A stretch of 59,205 nt of DNA. Source: Desulfosarcina sp. OttesenSCG-928-A07 (GTDB lineage Bacteria; Desulfobacterota; Desulfobacteria; Desulfobacterales; Desulfosarcinaceae). The position numbers and the translations under genes are program-made. This document shows positions 29,137 to 37,777 of this stretch, one piece after another. The stretch lies in NCBI GenBank assembly GCA_030267325.1, contig JAJDJS010000013.1:1-59205 (forward strand). The letters are read 5' to 3'. Within the stretch, counting starts at the first letter, position 1; each line of letters opens with the position of its first letter. The notes below the pieces were generated by a model. That model worked only from the letters and a program-made list of their open reading frames with translations. It was not told the DNA's origin and searched no databases.

Positions 29137-32079
29137 ATGGCAAAAACGGCGGGGTTTAATTTCACAATTGGCGCACGGATGGCATCCAGCGTGGCATCCG
29201 TGTTCAACACGGTTTCCGCCCGCGCTAAAAATCTAAGAGGCGACGTCACCACCCTTAACGCCATGTCCAGGACATCCGGGGCGCTGCTCAAGACTCAGGC
29301 CAGAGTTGCCGATCTCCGTGCCCAAGCCACAGCCGGAAAAGATGTCAAGAAGAGTCTAATGGCTGCGGAAACAGCCCTTGCCGCTGCCCAGCGGCAGGCG
29401 AAAAAATACAACATCACCATGGAGGGCGCCGCCAAGGCACACGCCCAAGCCACCGCCCAGATCCGGCGGACTGAAGAGGCGTTGAAACGCCAGCAAACCC
29501 TGATGCGCAACAGCGCCAAACGGCGTGAGTTGCAGGGCGAAATGATGGGGACTGTGGCCTCGGCCGGAATGGTCGTGGCCCCGGTCAAAATCGCCATTGA
29601 TTTTGAAAGCTCCATGGCTGATGCGGCAAAAACCATTGATGGGATGCGTGATAAAGCCGGAAATCTCACCCCGGAATATTACAAAATGGAATCGGCCGTC
29701 AAAAGTCTTGGCCGGGAATTACCCCTGACACACACTGAAATTGCGTCCTTGTTTGCCGCCGGTGGGCAAATGGGGATGACAACCGCGCAACAACTCTCTG
29801 AATTTTCCACACTTGCCGCCCACATGTCTGTTGCCTTTGGCATGGGGACAGATGCTGCGGCAGATGCCATTGGCGGGTACAAAACCAAGCTTGGTCTGAC
29901 AAATGAGCAGGTCCGGGAAATGCTGGATCTGACAAACCAGTTTGCAAACACCAGCTCCGCCACAGAAAAAGACATCGCCGGTATCGTTTCACGGGTGGGC
30001 GCACTCGGCGACATCGCCGGTATTGCCTACAAACCGATGACCGCCATGGCCGCAACATTGGCATCCATGAAGGTGCCGGAGGAAATAGCGGCTACGGGCC
30101 TTAAAAATTTTATGCTCGCCCTCAGCAAAGGGGACGCGGCAACAAAGCAGCAACAGGACGCCTTTTCCAAAATCGGCGTCGACCCCAAAAAGCTTGCCGT
30201 CCAGATGCAGAAGGACGCGGAAGGCGCGATGATTTCCGTGCTGGAGAAGATCAAGACCCTGCAAAAGCACGAACAAACCGCCGTTCTGACAAGACTTTTC
30301 GGCACGCAGTCCGTTGGCGCTATTGCGCCAATGCTGACACAACTCGATCTCCTGAAGGACAATTTTGTTCTGTCCGGTGAAACAGCGGAATACGCCGGGG
30401 CCATGCAGAAGGAATTCGAGAACCGTGCCAAAACAACGGCCAACAATCTGATTATCCTTAAGAATAAGGCGTCAGAAGTTGCCATCACCATGGGCAGCGC
30501 TCTGTTGCCTGGCCTCAACGATGTGATCAGCGCTATGGGCCGTGGCGCTGTTATTCTGGCGGCTTTCGCAGATGCAAATCCCGCTGTTGCCAAGGCTGTT
30601 ATGTATGCCGTGACCGCTCTTGCCGCTTTCAAGGTCGCCACTTTGGCCGGCGGATACGGAATGACACTTGCCTCAGACGCTATGGTCTACGGCCGGAAGG
30701 TTTGGACTCTGGCCACGCTCGCGTTCCGCCGCTCAACCTACGCGATGATTGCTCAAAAGACGGTCTCTCTTGCCGTTTCGGCACAAACCAAGGCACTCGC
30801 GATAGCGACCGGCGGTCTATCTGCGGCTCAAACTGCTTACACTACCGTCACAAATCGGTCGACCTACGCCATGGTCGCCCAGAAGTCTGTCGGCTTGGCT
30901 TTGGCATCCGGGACAAAGATTGTAACCTTGGCACAGTGGGGCCTGAACGCCGCGATGATGGCCAACCCAATCGGGTTGGTGATTGCTGCTGTCGCAGGTC
31001 TCACCGCCGGAATGTATTGGCTTTACAAGAATTGTGAGCCTGTGCGGACCGGGATAGACGCGATATGGAAGGTCATGAAGACCGTTGGTCAGAATGTTCT
31101 CCGCGTGATGCTTCTCCCGAGCGCCATCGCCTGGAACGGCATAAAGGCCGTGTGGGGTCCGGCAAAAGAGTTTTTTGGCGGACTTTGGTCCGGGATCACC
31201 GGGCTTGCTTCCTCGGCGTGGTCCGGGATCACCTGGTTTGCCTCTCTGTGCTGGGAAGAAATAAAATCTAACTGGAGTGACGTCTCTTCTTTTTTTGGCG
31301 GGATCTGGAACGGCGTAAAAGATACGGTAACATCCGTTTTCCCATGGATCAGTAATTTTATCGGCGGGATATGGGACGGAATCAAAGCCAAGGCGGCGTC
31401 TGTATTCGATTGGATCGGGAAAAAGATCGAATGGGCGGCCAGCAAAGTGGAATGGCTTACGAATGGATGGGAAACGGCAAAGGGTTGGGTAAGTTTTGGC
31501 GACGACAAAAAGCAAAAAACCAAGGTGGCGATGGAGGCAAATCCCGTTGCAGAGGCAATGACCCTGCCTGAGATTCCGCCAGCCAAAATCTCCAAACCTG
31601 CGAATCAAAACGTAATATCTGAATCATCTCCGGCGATGGCCACGGCTATGAATCGTCCGACGACTCAGCACATCTCTGTGCCCGCATTTGATAAGCAAGT
31701 TGTCGTTGCAACGATGCCAAAAGGAGCCGGTGGCGCCATCAACACCGCGTCTTTGGTGGCGACAATGGAGCCGAAGAGACAACAGGTCTCACCAGTGCCG
31801 ACAGATCCCCGCGAGTCCGCGCCTGCCGTAAGTGATCAACGCATGAAGATTGATCCGGTGATCACCACAATCAACGCACCTGCCGCAAGTCCGGCGAGGA
31901 CACAAACCGGCCAGCCAGCAAACATCCGCCCATCTCTCAACCTCACGGTCAATTTGCACGGGATCTCCGATCAGAGTTTCGGTGACCGGGTGCTTGACGC
32001 GGTTGAATCCAAAAAATCAGAGTTTGAACGCTTCCTGGAGGGGCTGATGAAAAACGCATCGCGGGTGCAATATGGCTGA
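29137..32079 (+). CDS. Tail tape measure protein
   Basis: 980 residues from the ATG 1 base after the E' stop. Alpha-helical N-terminus (about 20-130) rich in Ala, Lys and Arg. TP901-type tape measure core at about 150-500 (ASLFAAGGQMGMTTAQQLSE, AMAATLASMKVPEEIAATGL, TRLFGTQSVGAI). Hydrophobic segments at about 485-535 and 610-635. Trp-rich WSGITGLASSAWSGITWFAS repeats at about 685-760, and a disordered C-terminal linker. It sets tail length and enters the cell envelope during DNA injection. Confidence 0.92.
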   Translation: MAKTAGFNFTIGARMASSVASVFNTVSARAKNLRGDVTTLNAMSRTSGALLKTQARVADLRAQATAGKDVKKSLMAAETALAAAQRQAKKYNITMEGAAKAHAQATAQIRRTEEALKRQQTLMRNSAKRRELQGEMMGTVASAGMVVAPVKIAIDFESSMADAAKTIDGMRDKAGNLTPEYYKMESAVKSLGRELPLTHTEIASLFAAGGQMGMTTAQQLSEFSTLAAHMSVAFGMGTDAAADAIGGYKTKLGLTNEQVREMLDLTNQFANTSSATEKDIAGIVSRVGALGDIAGIAYKPMTAMAATLASMKVPEEIAATGLKNFMLALSKGDAATKQQQDAFSKIGVDPKKLAVQMQKDAEGAMISVLEKIKTLQKHEQTAVLTRLFGTQSVGAIAPMLTQLDLLKDNFVLSGETAEYAGAMQKEFENRAKTTANNLIILKNKASEVAITMGSALLPGLNDVISAMGRGAVILAAFADANPAVAKAVMYAVTALAAFKVATLAGGYGMTLASDAMVYGRKVWTLATLAFRRSTYAMIAQKTVSLAVSAQTKALAIATGGLSAAQTAYTTVTNRSTYAMVAQKSVGLALASGTKIVTLAQWGLNAAMMANPIGLVIAAVAGLTAGMYWLYKNCEPVRTGIDAIWKVMKTVGQNVLRVMLLPSAIAWNGIKAVWGPAKEFFGGLWSGITGLASSAWSGITWFASLCWEEIKSNWSDVSSFFGGIWNGVKDTVTSVFPWISNFIGGIWDGIKAKAASVFDWIGKKIEWAASKVEWLTNGWETAKGWVSFGDDKKQKTKVAMEANPVAEAMTLPEIPPAKISKPANQNVISESSPAMATAMNRPTTQHISVPAFDKQVVVATMPKGAGGAINTASLVATMEPKRQQVSPVPTDPRESAPAVSDQRMKIDPVITTINAPAASPARTQTGQPANIRPSLNLTVNLHGISDQSFGDRVLDAVESKKSEFERFLEGLMKNASRVQYG

Positions 32080-32281
32080 TGACTACATCACCACCCAGGG
32101 GGATACCTGGGACGCCATCGCCTACAAGTGTTTTGGCTGTGAAACCTTTTTGAATCATTTGGTGATGGCAAATCTTGAACATCTGGATGTCCTTATTTTT
32201 CCGGCCGGCGTGGTCCTGGTTGTGCCGGACATCACGATCCCGACAACGACAATGGAGTTGCCACCATGGATGAAAGCCTGA
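32072..32281 (+). CDS. Tail protein X (gpX, LysM-like)
   Basis: 69 residues with the small LysM-type gpX pattern: YITTQGDTWDAIAYKCFG, then FLNHLVMANLEHLDVLIFPA and GVVLVVPD. It is thought to sit at the baseplate hub and may touch peptidoglycan. Overlaps the tape measure gene by 8 bases and the next gene by 16. Confidence 0.85.
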   Translation: MADDYITTQGDTWDAIAYKCFGCETFLNHLVMANLEHLDVLIFPAGVVLVVPDITIPTTTMELPPWMKA

Positions 32282-33297
32282 AAGCCCGCCGCGTGGTGGT
32301 CCATGTCTCCATTGGTGGTCACGATGCCACGGACGCCATCAAGCCGGATCTGTTGGAGTTTGCGTTTGTGGACAACGCCAAAGGAAAGGCCGATGAAATA
32401 TCCCTCTCTCTGGCCGATCCAGAGGGCAAGTGGTCCGGGGCATGGAAGCCAAAAAAGGGGATGCCGGTGTCTGCAAATTTGACAGCCATGGACTGGACCG
32501 GCCCGGGTCAACACCTGACATTGCCAATGGGCGGATTTGTCGTGGACAAGGTGAGTCTTTCCGGGCCGCCGGACAAGCTGACCATCAGTGCGGTGTCGGC
32601 TTTTAAGACCACAGCCATGTCCGAAGAGGTCAACACCAAGGGCTGGGAAAACGTCACGCTCCGCGAAATCGCCGGCGAAATTGCCGGAAAGCACGGCCTT
32701 GAACTGATGTACGACGCACCAGACCACGATTATGTCCGCGTGGACCAGCGGGAAGAATCAGACATCACATACCTGCACCGCCTTTGTAAGGACCGTGGGG
32801 TCAACCTCAAAGTCCACGACGGCAAGATGATCCTTTACGGCGCCAAGGAATGGGACGCCAAAGCGCCGTCCATGATCATCAACCGAAAAGAAGACCAATT
32901 TTCGCCTTCCCGCTATTCCTTTGATGAAAACGCCGAGGGCACATTTCAGTCGGCGGACGTGGCGTATCATGACCCGGAGGCGGAGGAAACATACACCGCC
33001 AACGTGCCTGCGGATGGAGAACCGCCCAGCGGACAGATGTTGAAGTTGAACGAGCGGGTGGAATCGGCTGGTGCCGCTATCGCTTTGGGCACCTCTGCCC
33101 TGCGCGAACACAACGAAAACGCGGACACGGCAAACATCACGGTCATGGGATGTCCCGGCTTGGTGGCCGGAATCACTGTCACGATGTCCGGCTTTGGCGC
33201 TTATGACGGCGCTTATTTTGTCGAGAAGGCCGAGCACAAGGTCGGCGGATCCGGCTACACCACCAGCGCGGACCTGCGCCGGACGTTGGGATATTGA
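32266..33297 (+). CDS. Baseplate hub protein gpD (late control D family)
   Basis: 343 residues: DLLEFAFVDNAKGKADEISL, then SLADPEGKWSGAWKPKKG, REIAGEIAGKHGLELMYD, and QREESDITYLHRLCKDRGVN, all diagnostic of P2 gpD / T4 gp27-type hub proteins. It bridges the tail tube to the spike. Named after P2 late control but structural here. Confidence 0.9.
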   Translation: MDESLKARRVVVHVSIGGHDATDAIKPDLLEFAFVDNAKGKADEISLSLADPEGKWSGAWKPKKGMPVSANLTAMDWTGPGQHLTLPMGGFVVDKVSLSGPPDKLTISAVSAFKTTAMSEEVNTKGWENVTLREIAGEIAGKHGLELMYDAPDHDYVRVDQREESDITYLHRLCKDRGVNLKVHDGKMILYGAKEWDAKAPSMIINRKEDQFSPSRYSFDENAEGTFQSADVAYHDPEAEETYTANVPADGEPPSGQMLKLNERVESAGAAIALGTSALREHNENADTANITVMGCPGLVAGITVTMSGFGAYDGAYFVEKAEHKVGGSGYTTSADLRRTLGY

Positions 33298-33299
33298 TC

Positions 33300-34049
33300 A
33301 TGGGAATCATGCAAACACTCGTGGCCATGGAGCGCCGGACATCAAAGCTTGAGTCCAACCGGGGGGCATCCTTGCGGTTCGCGGAGGTCACGGAAGTGGA
33401 CAAGGCGGGGAAGGCCCGCGTCAAACTGCTGGACGGCGACGACATGATTTCTCACCCGCTGCGCATCTTGCAGGTCCGGACGCTGAAAGATCAACAGCAG
33501 TGGTTCCCGGAAATCGGCGAGCATGTGGCCGTTCTTTTTGCGGGCCAGGGTTTTGAGCAGGGCGTCATCCTTGGCGCGTTGTACTCGGACAAAACACCAT
33601 CACCGGCTGAAGAGATCCACATGGCCTACTATAAGTTTGAAGATGGGTCGACGTTTTCTTACGACAAAAAAAGACACCTGCTTTTCGGCGATATCCAGGG
33701 CGACGTGGAAATCAAGGTGACCGGAAACGTGGATGCCACTGTGAATGGCAACGTCACCACCCAGGTGGATGGAAATGTCACCGCAAAAGTGGGCGGTAAC
33801 GTCACCGCTACAATAGGCGGCAATCTCTCGGCCACCGTCGGCGGTAACGCCACGATTGATGCCTCCGGACAAATCAGCGCTTCGGCGGGGGGTGTGATGA
33901 ACATCAAGGGTGGCGCCGGGGTGGTCATCACTGGTCCGACCATCAGTCTTAATGGCGCCGTCACCGCAACCGGCGCTGTCTCGGCCGACGGCACGATTAC
34001 CGCCGCAGGAGCCATCACGGGAAACCCCGTGATCGGGTGCAGGCATTAA
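33300..34049 (+). CDS. Baseplate spike protein gpV
   Basis: 249 residues from the ATG at 33300. N-terminal OB-fold (about 20-110: LRFAEVTEVDKAGKARVKLL, WFPEIGEHVAVLFAGQGFEQ, GVILGALYS), then a triple-stranded beta helix built of short repeats (residues about 140-245; GNVDATVNGNVTTQVDGNV, GGNVTATIGGNL) and a short tip ending GCRH. It is the membrane-piercing needle. The repeat region is a run of roughly 6-8 residue units. Confidence 0.9.
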   Translation: MGIMQTLVAMERRTSKLESNRGASLRFAEVTEVDKAGKARVKLLDGDDMISHPLRILQVRTLKDQQQWFPEIGEHVAVLFAGQGFEQGVILGALYSDKTPSPAEEIHMAYYKFEDGSTFSYDKKRHLLFGDIQGDVEIKVTGNVDATVNGNVTTQVDGNVTAKVGGNVTATIGGNLSATVGGNATIDASGQISASAGGVMNIKGGAGVVITGPTISLNGAVTATGAVSADGTITAAGAITGNPVIGCRH

Positions 34050-34061
34050 TAGGAATGACAG

Positions 34062-34433
34062 ATGATCGTCGGCACATTTGGTCCACTGACGTTTGAGGTC
34101 AGCAAAGATCAGATCCTAACGCTGAGTGATGTCCAGCGCGAAAACAAAGGGACCTATGAAGAGCACAAGGTCCTTGGCGCTCGGCCACGGCTGGAGTTTC
34201 TGGCCCCGGCGCTACAGACCTTTGGTTTCACCATCCAGCTTTCTGCGTTTTGGGGGGTGGACATCAAGGCCCAGCTTGAGTCCATCCGAACACTGGTGGT
34301 CGAAGGCACGGCAGAACGGCTGATCATCGGCGGCACCAATTACGGCCATCACATCATAGAGTCAGCATCCGAGTCATGGCACAGCCTTGTTTCCGCATCC
34401 GTGACCCTGGCGCTGAAGGAATATGTGAAATGA
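34062..34433 (+). CDS. Tail completion protein gpU (P2-type)
   Basis: 123 residues: MIVGTFGPLTFEVSKDQILT, GARPRLEFLAPALQTFGFTI, QLSAFWGVDIKAQLESIRTL and LIIGGTNYGHHIIES, closely following the P2 gpU pattern. In P2 gpU is coded right after the tape measure gene; here it lies after the spike gene, a rearranged order. Ends on the next ATG (overlap). Confidence 0.85.
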   Translation: MIVGTFGPLTFEVSKDQILTLSDVQRENKGTYEEHKVLGARPRLEFLAPALQTFGFTIQLSAFWGVDIKAQLESIRTLVVEGTAERLIIGGTNYGHHIIESASESWHSLVSASVTLALKEYVK

Positions 34434-34759
34434 CGGATTTTTTGATGGATACCTCGCCCCTGCCCCTTGTGATCGGCGCCGAGGGTGACGCCGAAATTGA
34501 ACAGAATATCCGCATGATTGTGCGGACGTTTGGTTTTGAGGTGCGGATGGACAACCGATTTGCGGACAAGGGTGCCTACCTGGATGCGCCTCTGCCGTTT
34601 GCCGCTGCCCAACGAATTGCCAATCTGACCGAGGCCATTGAAACCTACGAACCCCGCGTGAAGGTGATCTCTCTGGAATTTTCCCCGGACGCCGATGCCG
34701 CAGCGGATGGAAAACTGTATCCCGTGCTTCGGTACGCAAAAAAGGAAGGCGCGGCATGA
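34430..34759 (+). CDS. Baseplate protein gpW / gp25 family
   Basis: 109 residues with GEAE-type pattern EGDAEIEQNIRMIVRTFGFE, then NRFADKGAYLDAP and YEPRVKVISLEFSPDADAAA, the gp25-like wedge protein that starts sheath polymerisation. It overlaps gpU's stop and gpJ's start by 4 bases each, so U, W and J are translated as a set. Confidence 0.87.
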   Translation: MTDFLMDTSPLPLVIGAEGDAEIEQNIRMIVRTFGFEVRMDNRFADKGAYLDAPLPFAAAQRIANLTEAIETYEPRVKVISLEFSPDADAAADGKLYPVLRYAKKEGAA

Positions 34760-35880
34760 ACCCTTTTCCCAATCTTCCGAATGTCACGTTTTCGGACATC
34801 GACCCGGCGGTCGTCCAGTCTGAACTGATCCAGGCTTATGAACGGATCACAGGTCGAACCCTGTACCCGGGCAACCCGGAACGTCTGTTTCTGGACGCCT
34901 TGGCCTATTCCATCAGCGTCCAGAACCAGGTCATTGATGCGGCCGGTAAAAAGAATCTGTTGGCTTACGCGGATGGACCGCACCTGGACCACCTTGGGGT
35001 CCAGCAGAACACCCCGCGTCTGGATGTCTCCCAGGCCACAACCGTGTTGCGGTTTACACTGCCAGAGGCATTGGCATGGGACGTCACCATTGTTTTGGGA
35101 ACTCGCATTGCAACGGCGGACCAGACCGCCATCTTTGCCACGGACGAAACTCTGATCATTAAATCGGGGGATCTGTTTGGTGAAGTTGCGGCCACATCCA
35201 CAACGCCGGGAGCGGCGGCCAACGGACTTGTGCCGGGTCAGGTGCATTTTCCAATTGATCCGCCGGTCTACTACACCAGCGTTGAGAACATCACCACGAC
35301 TCTTGCCGGTGCGGATCCGGAAGATGACGATGCCTACCGTCAGCGCATCCATGAGGCACGGGAGGCCTATACATCTGCCGGGCCGGTGGGGTCGTATCGA
35401 TATCATGCCATGCGGGTGAACCCGGACATCGCTGATGTGGCGGTGTGGAGTCCGGAACCCGGCACGGTTGATCTGCGTCCCATCCTCAAAAATGGGGACA
35501 TGCCGGATGATGAAATTCTGGAAGCTGTCCGTGAAGCCGTATCTGCTGAGGACGTGCGACCGCTCACCGATACGGTGATTGTCGCGGCGCCGGTGGGTGT
35601 TGAATATGCCCTTGAAGGCGGATGGTATCTGGACCGCCAGGACGCTGCGCTGTCAGGTTCCATCGGCGCGGCCGTGAATCAGGCTGTGGAAGAATACCGG
35701 ATCTGGCAGAGATCAAAACCCGGTCGAGACATCAACCCGGACCACCTCCAAAATCTGGTGAAACAGGCCGGCGTTAAACGCATGGTCATCACCTCACCGG
35801 TTTTTACGGCCCTGGAGCCGTGGCAGGTGGCACGAGAAACCACCATTAATTTCGCATACTTGGGGCCGGAAGATGAGTGA
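34756..35880 (+). CDS. Baseplate assembly protein gpJ
   Basis: 374 residues. gpJ landmarks: NPERLFLDALAYSISVQNQV, IDAAGKKNLLAYADGPHLDH, GVQQNTPRL, LVPGQVHFPIDPPVY, then ADPEDDDAYRQRIHEAREAY and TSAGPVGSYRYHAM. Part of the baseplate wedge (gp6-like). Overlaps gpI by 8 bases. Confidence 0.92.
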   Translation: MNPFPNLPNVTFSDIDPAVVQSELIQAYERITGRTLYPGNPERLFLDALAYSISVQNQVIDAAGKKNLLAYADGPHLDHLGVQQNTPRLDVSQATTVLRFTLPEALAWDVTIVLGTRIATADQTAIFATDETLIIKSGDLFGEVAATSTTPGAAANGLVPGQVHFPIDPPVYYTSVENITTTLAGADPEDDDAYRQRIHEAREAYTSAGPVGSYRYHAMRVNPDIADVAVWSPEPGTVDLRPILKNGDMPDDEILEAVREAVSAEDVRPLTDTVIVAAPVGVEYALEGGWYLDRQDAALSGSIGAAVNQAVEEYRIWQRSKPGRDINPDHLQNLVKQAGVKRMVITSPVFTALEPWQVARETTINFAYLGPEDE

Positions 35881-37228
35881 TCAGAACTTCCGGCGCCTTG
35901 GGCCGACGTTTTTCGCGGATCTTATCGCCCCCGCTCTGCGGGAGGATGATGTCATCCGCGCCATCGCCGAAGCCCTTGACCTGCCCCTGAAGGATCTGAT
36001 CCGGGCCATCCCGAATCTGCTGTTGTGGGCAAGGTTGACGCCTGACGCCAATTATCTGTCAGCGCCCATGCGGCGGTTGGCCGAATTTGCTGGCGGGCTG
36101 AAGCAGTTGTCTGATGAAGAGCTTGAGCTTTTGGCCTGGCAGGAACATGTCGATTTCTGGCGGCCCGAATGGCCGCGATCTGTGCGTGAAGATTTGGTCC
36201 GAAGTGCCACCCGCTGGCATCGAATCAAGGGGACTCCCGCCGGGATGAAGATGGCCTTTGATCTGTTCGGTTACCGGGCGGATATCGAAGAACACACGCC
36301 GGGCCGTCATTGGGCAGAATATCAGTTATGCCTGCACAACATCACAGCCGCCAACGAGATCCGTGAAATCATCGAAATCGCCACTGAGATGCAGCCAGCC
36401 CGGTGCAAACTCTGGCGCATGTACAGCACGGACTATGACGTTCGCCCCCTGATATTTTCCAGAGGCAAGTGGTCCCACCACTGGTATTCGTTTTTCTCCG
36501 GCGTTGTGGTGCCGGATATCGACGATGACACCTTGATCAGCCTGGGATGGCGCACAGCAGTTCTGATGCCACAGCCGGATGTGGATTGTTTTTTTGCCGG
36601 TGATGAGGAATGCGGGCTTGTCATCCCCTGGGACCGTCTGACCTCAGACGTCACTCTTGCCGCCGAGGAAGAATATTCAGCTCATTTTTGCGAGCCGGTG
36701 TGGATCACAGAACAATGGTCCGGGCATTGGGATCATCGCCCCTGGGCGGTGCTGCTGGATTGGGTGAAACCGGGTGCCATCACGGTGTGGCACAACCCCG
36801 GAATTGATATGGAAACGGCCGTCCGGCTACCGGATGATCTTGATCCGGATATTTTTTGTGGCATTGAGGCGGTCCTTGAAGCCGAGATCCCGGCCGAGAT
36901 TGCGGATGATATTCATCCCGCCGTTGAGACAGAGGCGGGGATCAGTATCCCATCTTTGATCAGTGATGATTTTTTCCCGGCCATCGAGGTGGATCTGGCC
37001 TCACAGTTTCCGGAAACGCAGAAATCTGAAATCCGCGCCAGCCTTGAGGCGGATCTGGGCGCACAATTCCCGAGTGCCCAGGCGACTGTCCTGCCCGGCA
37101 TTGAATCGGTTCTGGGGACACAGCTTCCCGGCATCGAGGGCGATGTCCAGCTGTTAGTGGAACTACAATACGACCAGGAGACAGAACTCCACTGGTCGGG
37201 TCATTGGGACGAAAGAAGTTGGTCCTAA
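35873..37228 (+). CDS. Baseplate protein gpI with a long C-terminal extension
   Basis: 451 residues. The first 190 or so match gpI (ADLIAPALREDDVIRAIAEA, LLLWARLTPDANYLSAPMRR, LAWQEHVDFWRPEWP, RIKGTPAGMKMAFDLFGY). Family members are usually near 180-220 residues. The extra 250 residues include WSGHWDHRPW at 282-291 and WSGHWDERSW at 441-450, flanking an acidic stretch of imperfect units such as FPAIEVDLASQFPET and LPGIESVLGTQLPGI. The extension may be an added baseplate or receptor-contact module. Confidence 0.88.
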   Translation: MSDQNFRRLGPTFFADLIAPALREDDVIRAIAEALDLPLKDLIRAIPNLLLWARLTPDANYLSAPMRRLAEFAGGLKQLSDEELELLAWQEHVDFWRPEWPRSVREDLVRSATRWHRIKGTPAGMKMAFDLFGYRADIEEHTPGRHWAEYQLCLHNITAANEIREIIEIATEMQPARCKLWRMYSTDYDVRPLIFSRGKWSHHWYSFFSGVVVPDIDDDTLISLGWRTAVLMPQPDVDCFFAGDEECGLVIPWDRLTSDVTLAAEEEYSAHFCEPVWITEQWSGHWDHRPWAVLLDWVKPGAITVWHNPGIDMETAVRLPDDLDPDIFCGIEAVLEAEIPAEIADDIHPAVETEAGISIPSLISDDFFPAIEVDLASQFPETQKSEIRASLEADLGAQFPSAQATVLPGIESVLGTQLPGIEGDVQLLVELQYDQETELHWSGHWDERSWS

Positions 37229-37247
37229 AAACAGAAAGGAAAGAACC

Positions 37248-37766
37248 ATGTTTCTCGCGACGCGAAAAAAAATAGGCCGAACGGCCATTGCCCACGCTGT
37301 TTCCCTGCGTCCCATCCATGTTGCCTGGGGGATCGGTCAAACAACGTGGGGGGAAAGCACGGATTATGAGCCGATCATGGAGTCCATCATTGAAAACGGT
37401 CTGTATGCCGAGGTCGGCCGCAGAACGCCGACAGTGGTGGGATTTGTGGAACCGGATCCGGACGGAGACATCATCATACCGGTCAGTGAAACCGAGACCG
37501 CCTATTACAAGCGGGTGGATGATCCCACACCCTATTTGTATGTGAAGGCGGCGTTTGAATACAACGAGGCTTCGGACGCGGTAATCCGGGAAATCGCGGT
37601 GTGTACGGAAACTGTGTTGGTGGATGGACTTCCTCCGGGCCAGCGGTATTTCACGCCGGACCAAGTGGTGTCCAAAGGTTACGCCCTGGCAGCGCTGGCG
37701 TTCCAGCCGCCCCAGAACCGTGTGCCGTATATCCGGCCCACATATCATTTCGTAATCCCGTTTTAA
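37248..37766 (+). CDS. Baseplate/tail-fibre region protein, 172 aa
   Basis: 172 residues, beta-rich. It begins with ATRKKIGRTAIAHAVSLRPI, HVAWGIGQTTWGE, then PTVVGFVEPDPDGDIIIPVS and VKAAFEYNEASDAVIREIAV. Similar proteins with a V-A-W-G-x-G start occur downstream of gpI in Gram-negative myoviruses and probably form part of the baseplate periphery. The name is by context; the ATG follows AGAAAGGAAAG. Confidence 0.6.
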   Translation: MFLATRKKIGRTAIAHAVSLRPIHVAWGIGQTTWGESTDYEPIMESIIENGLYAEVGRRTPTVVGFVEPDPDGDIIIPVSETETAYYKRVDDPTPYLYVKAAFEYNEASDAVIREIAVCTETVLVDGLPPGQRYFTPDQVVSKGYALAALAFQPPQNRVPYIRPTYHFVIPF

Positions 37767-37777
37767 GGGGTGAAAAG

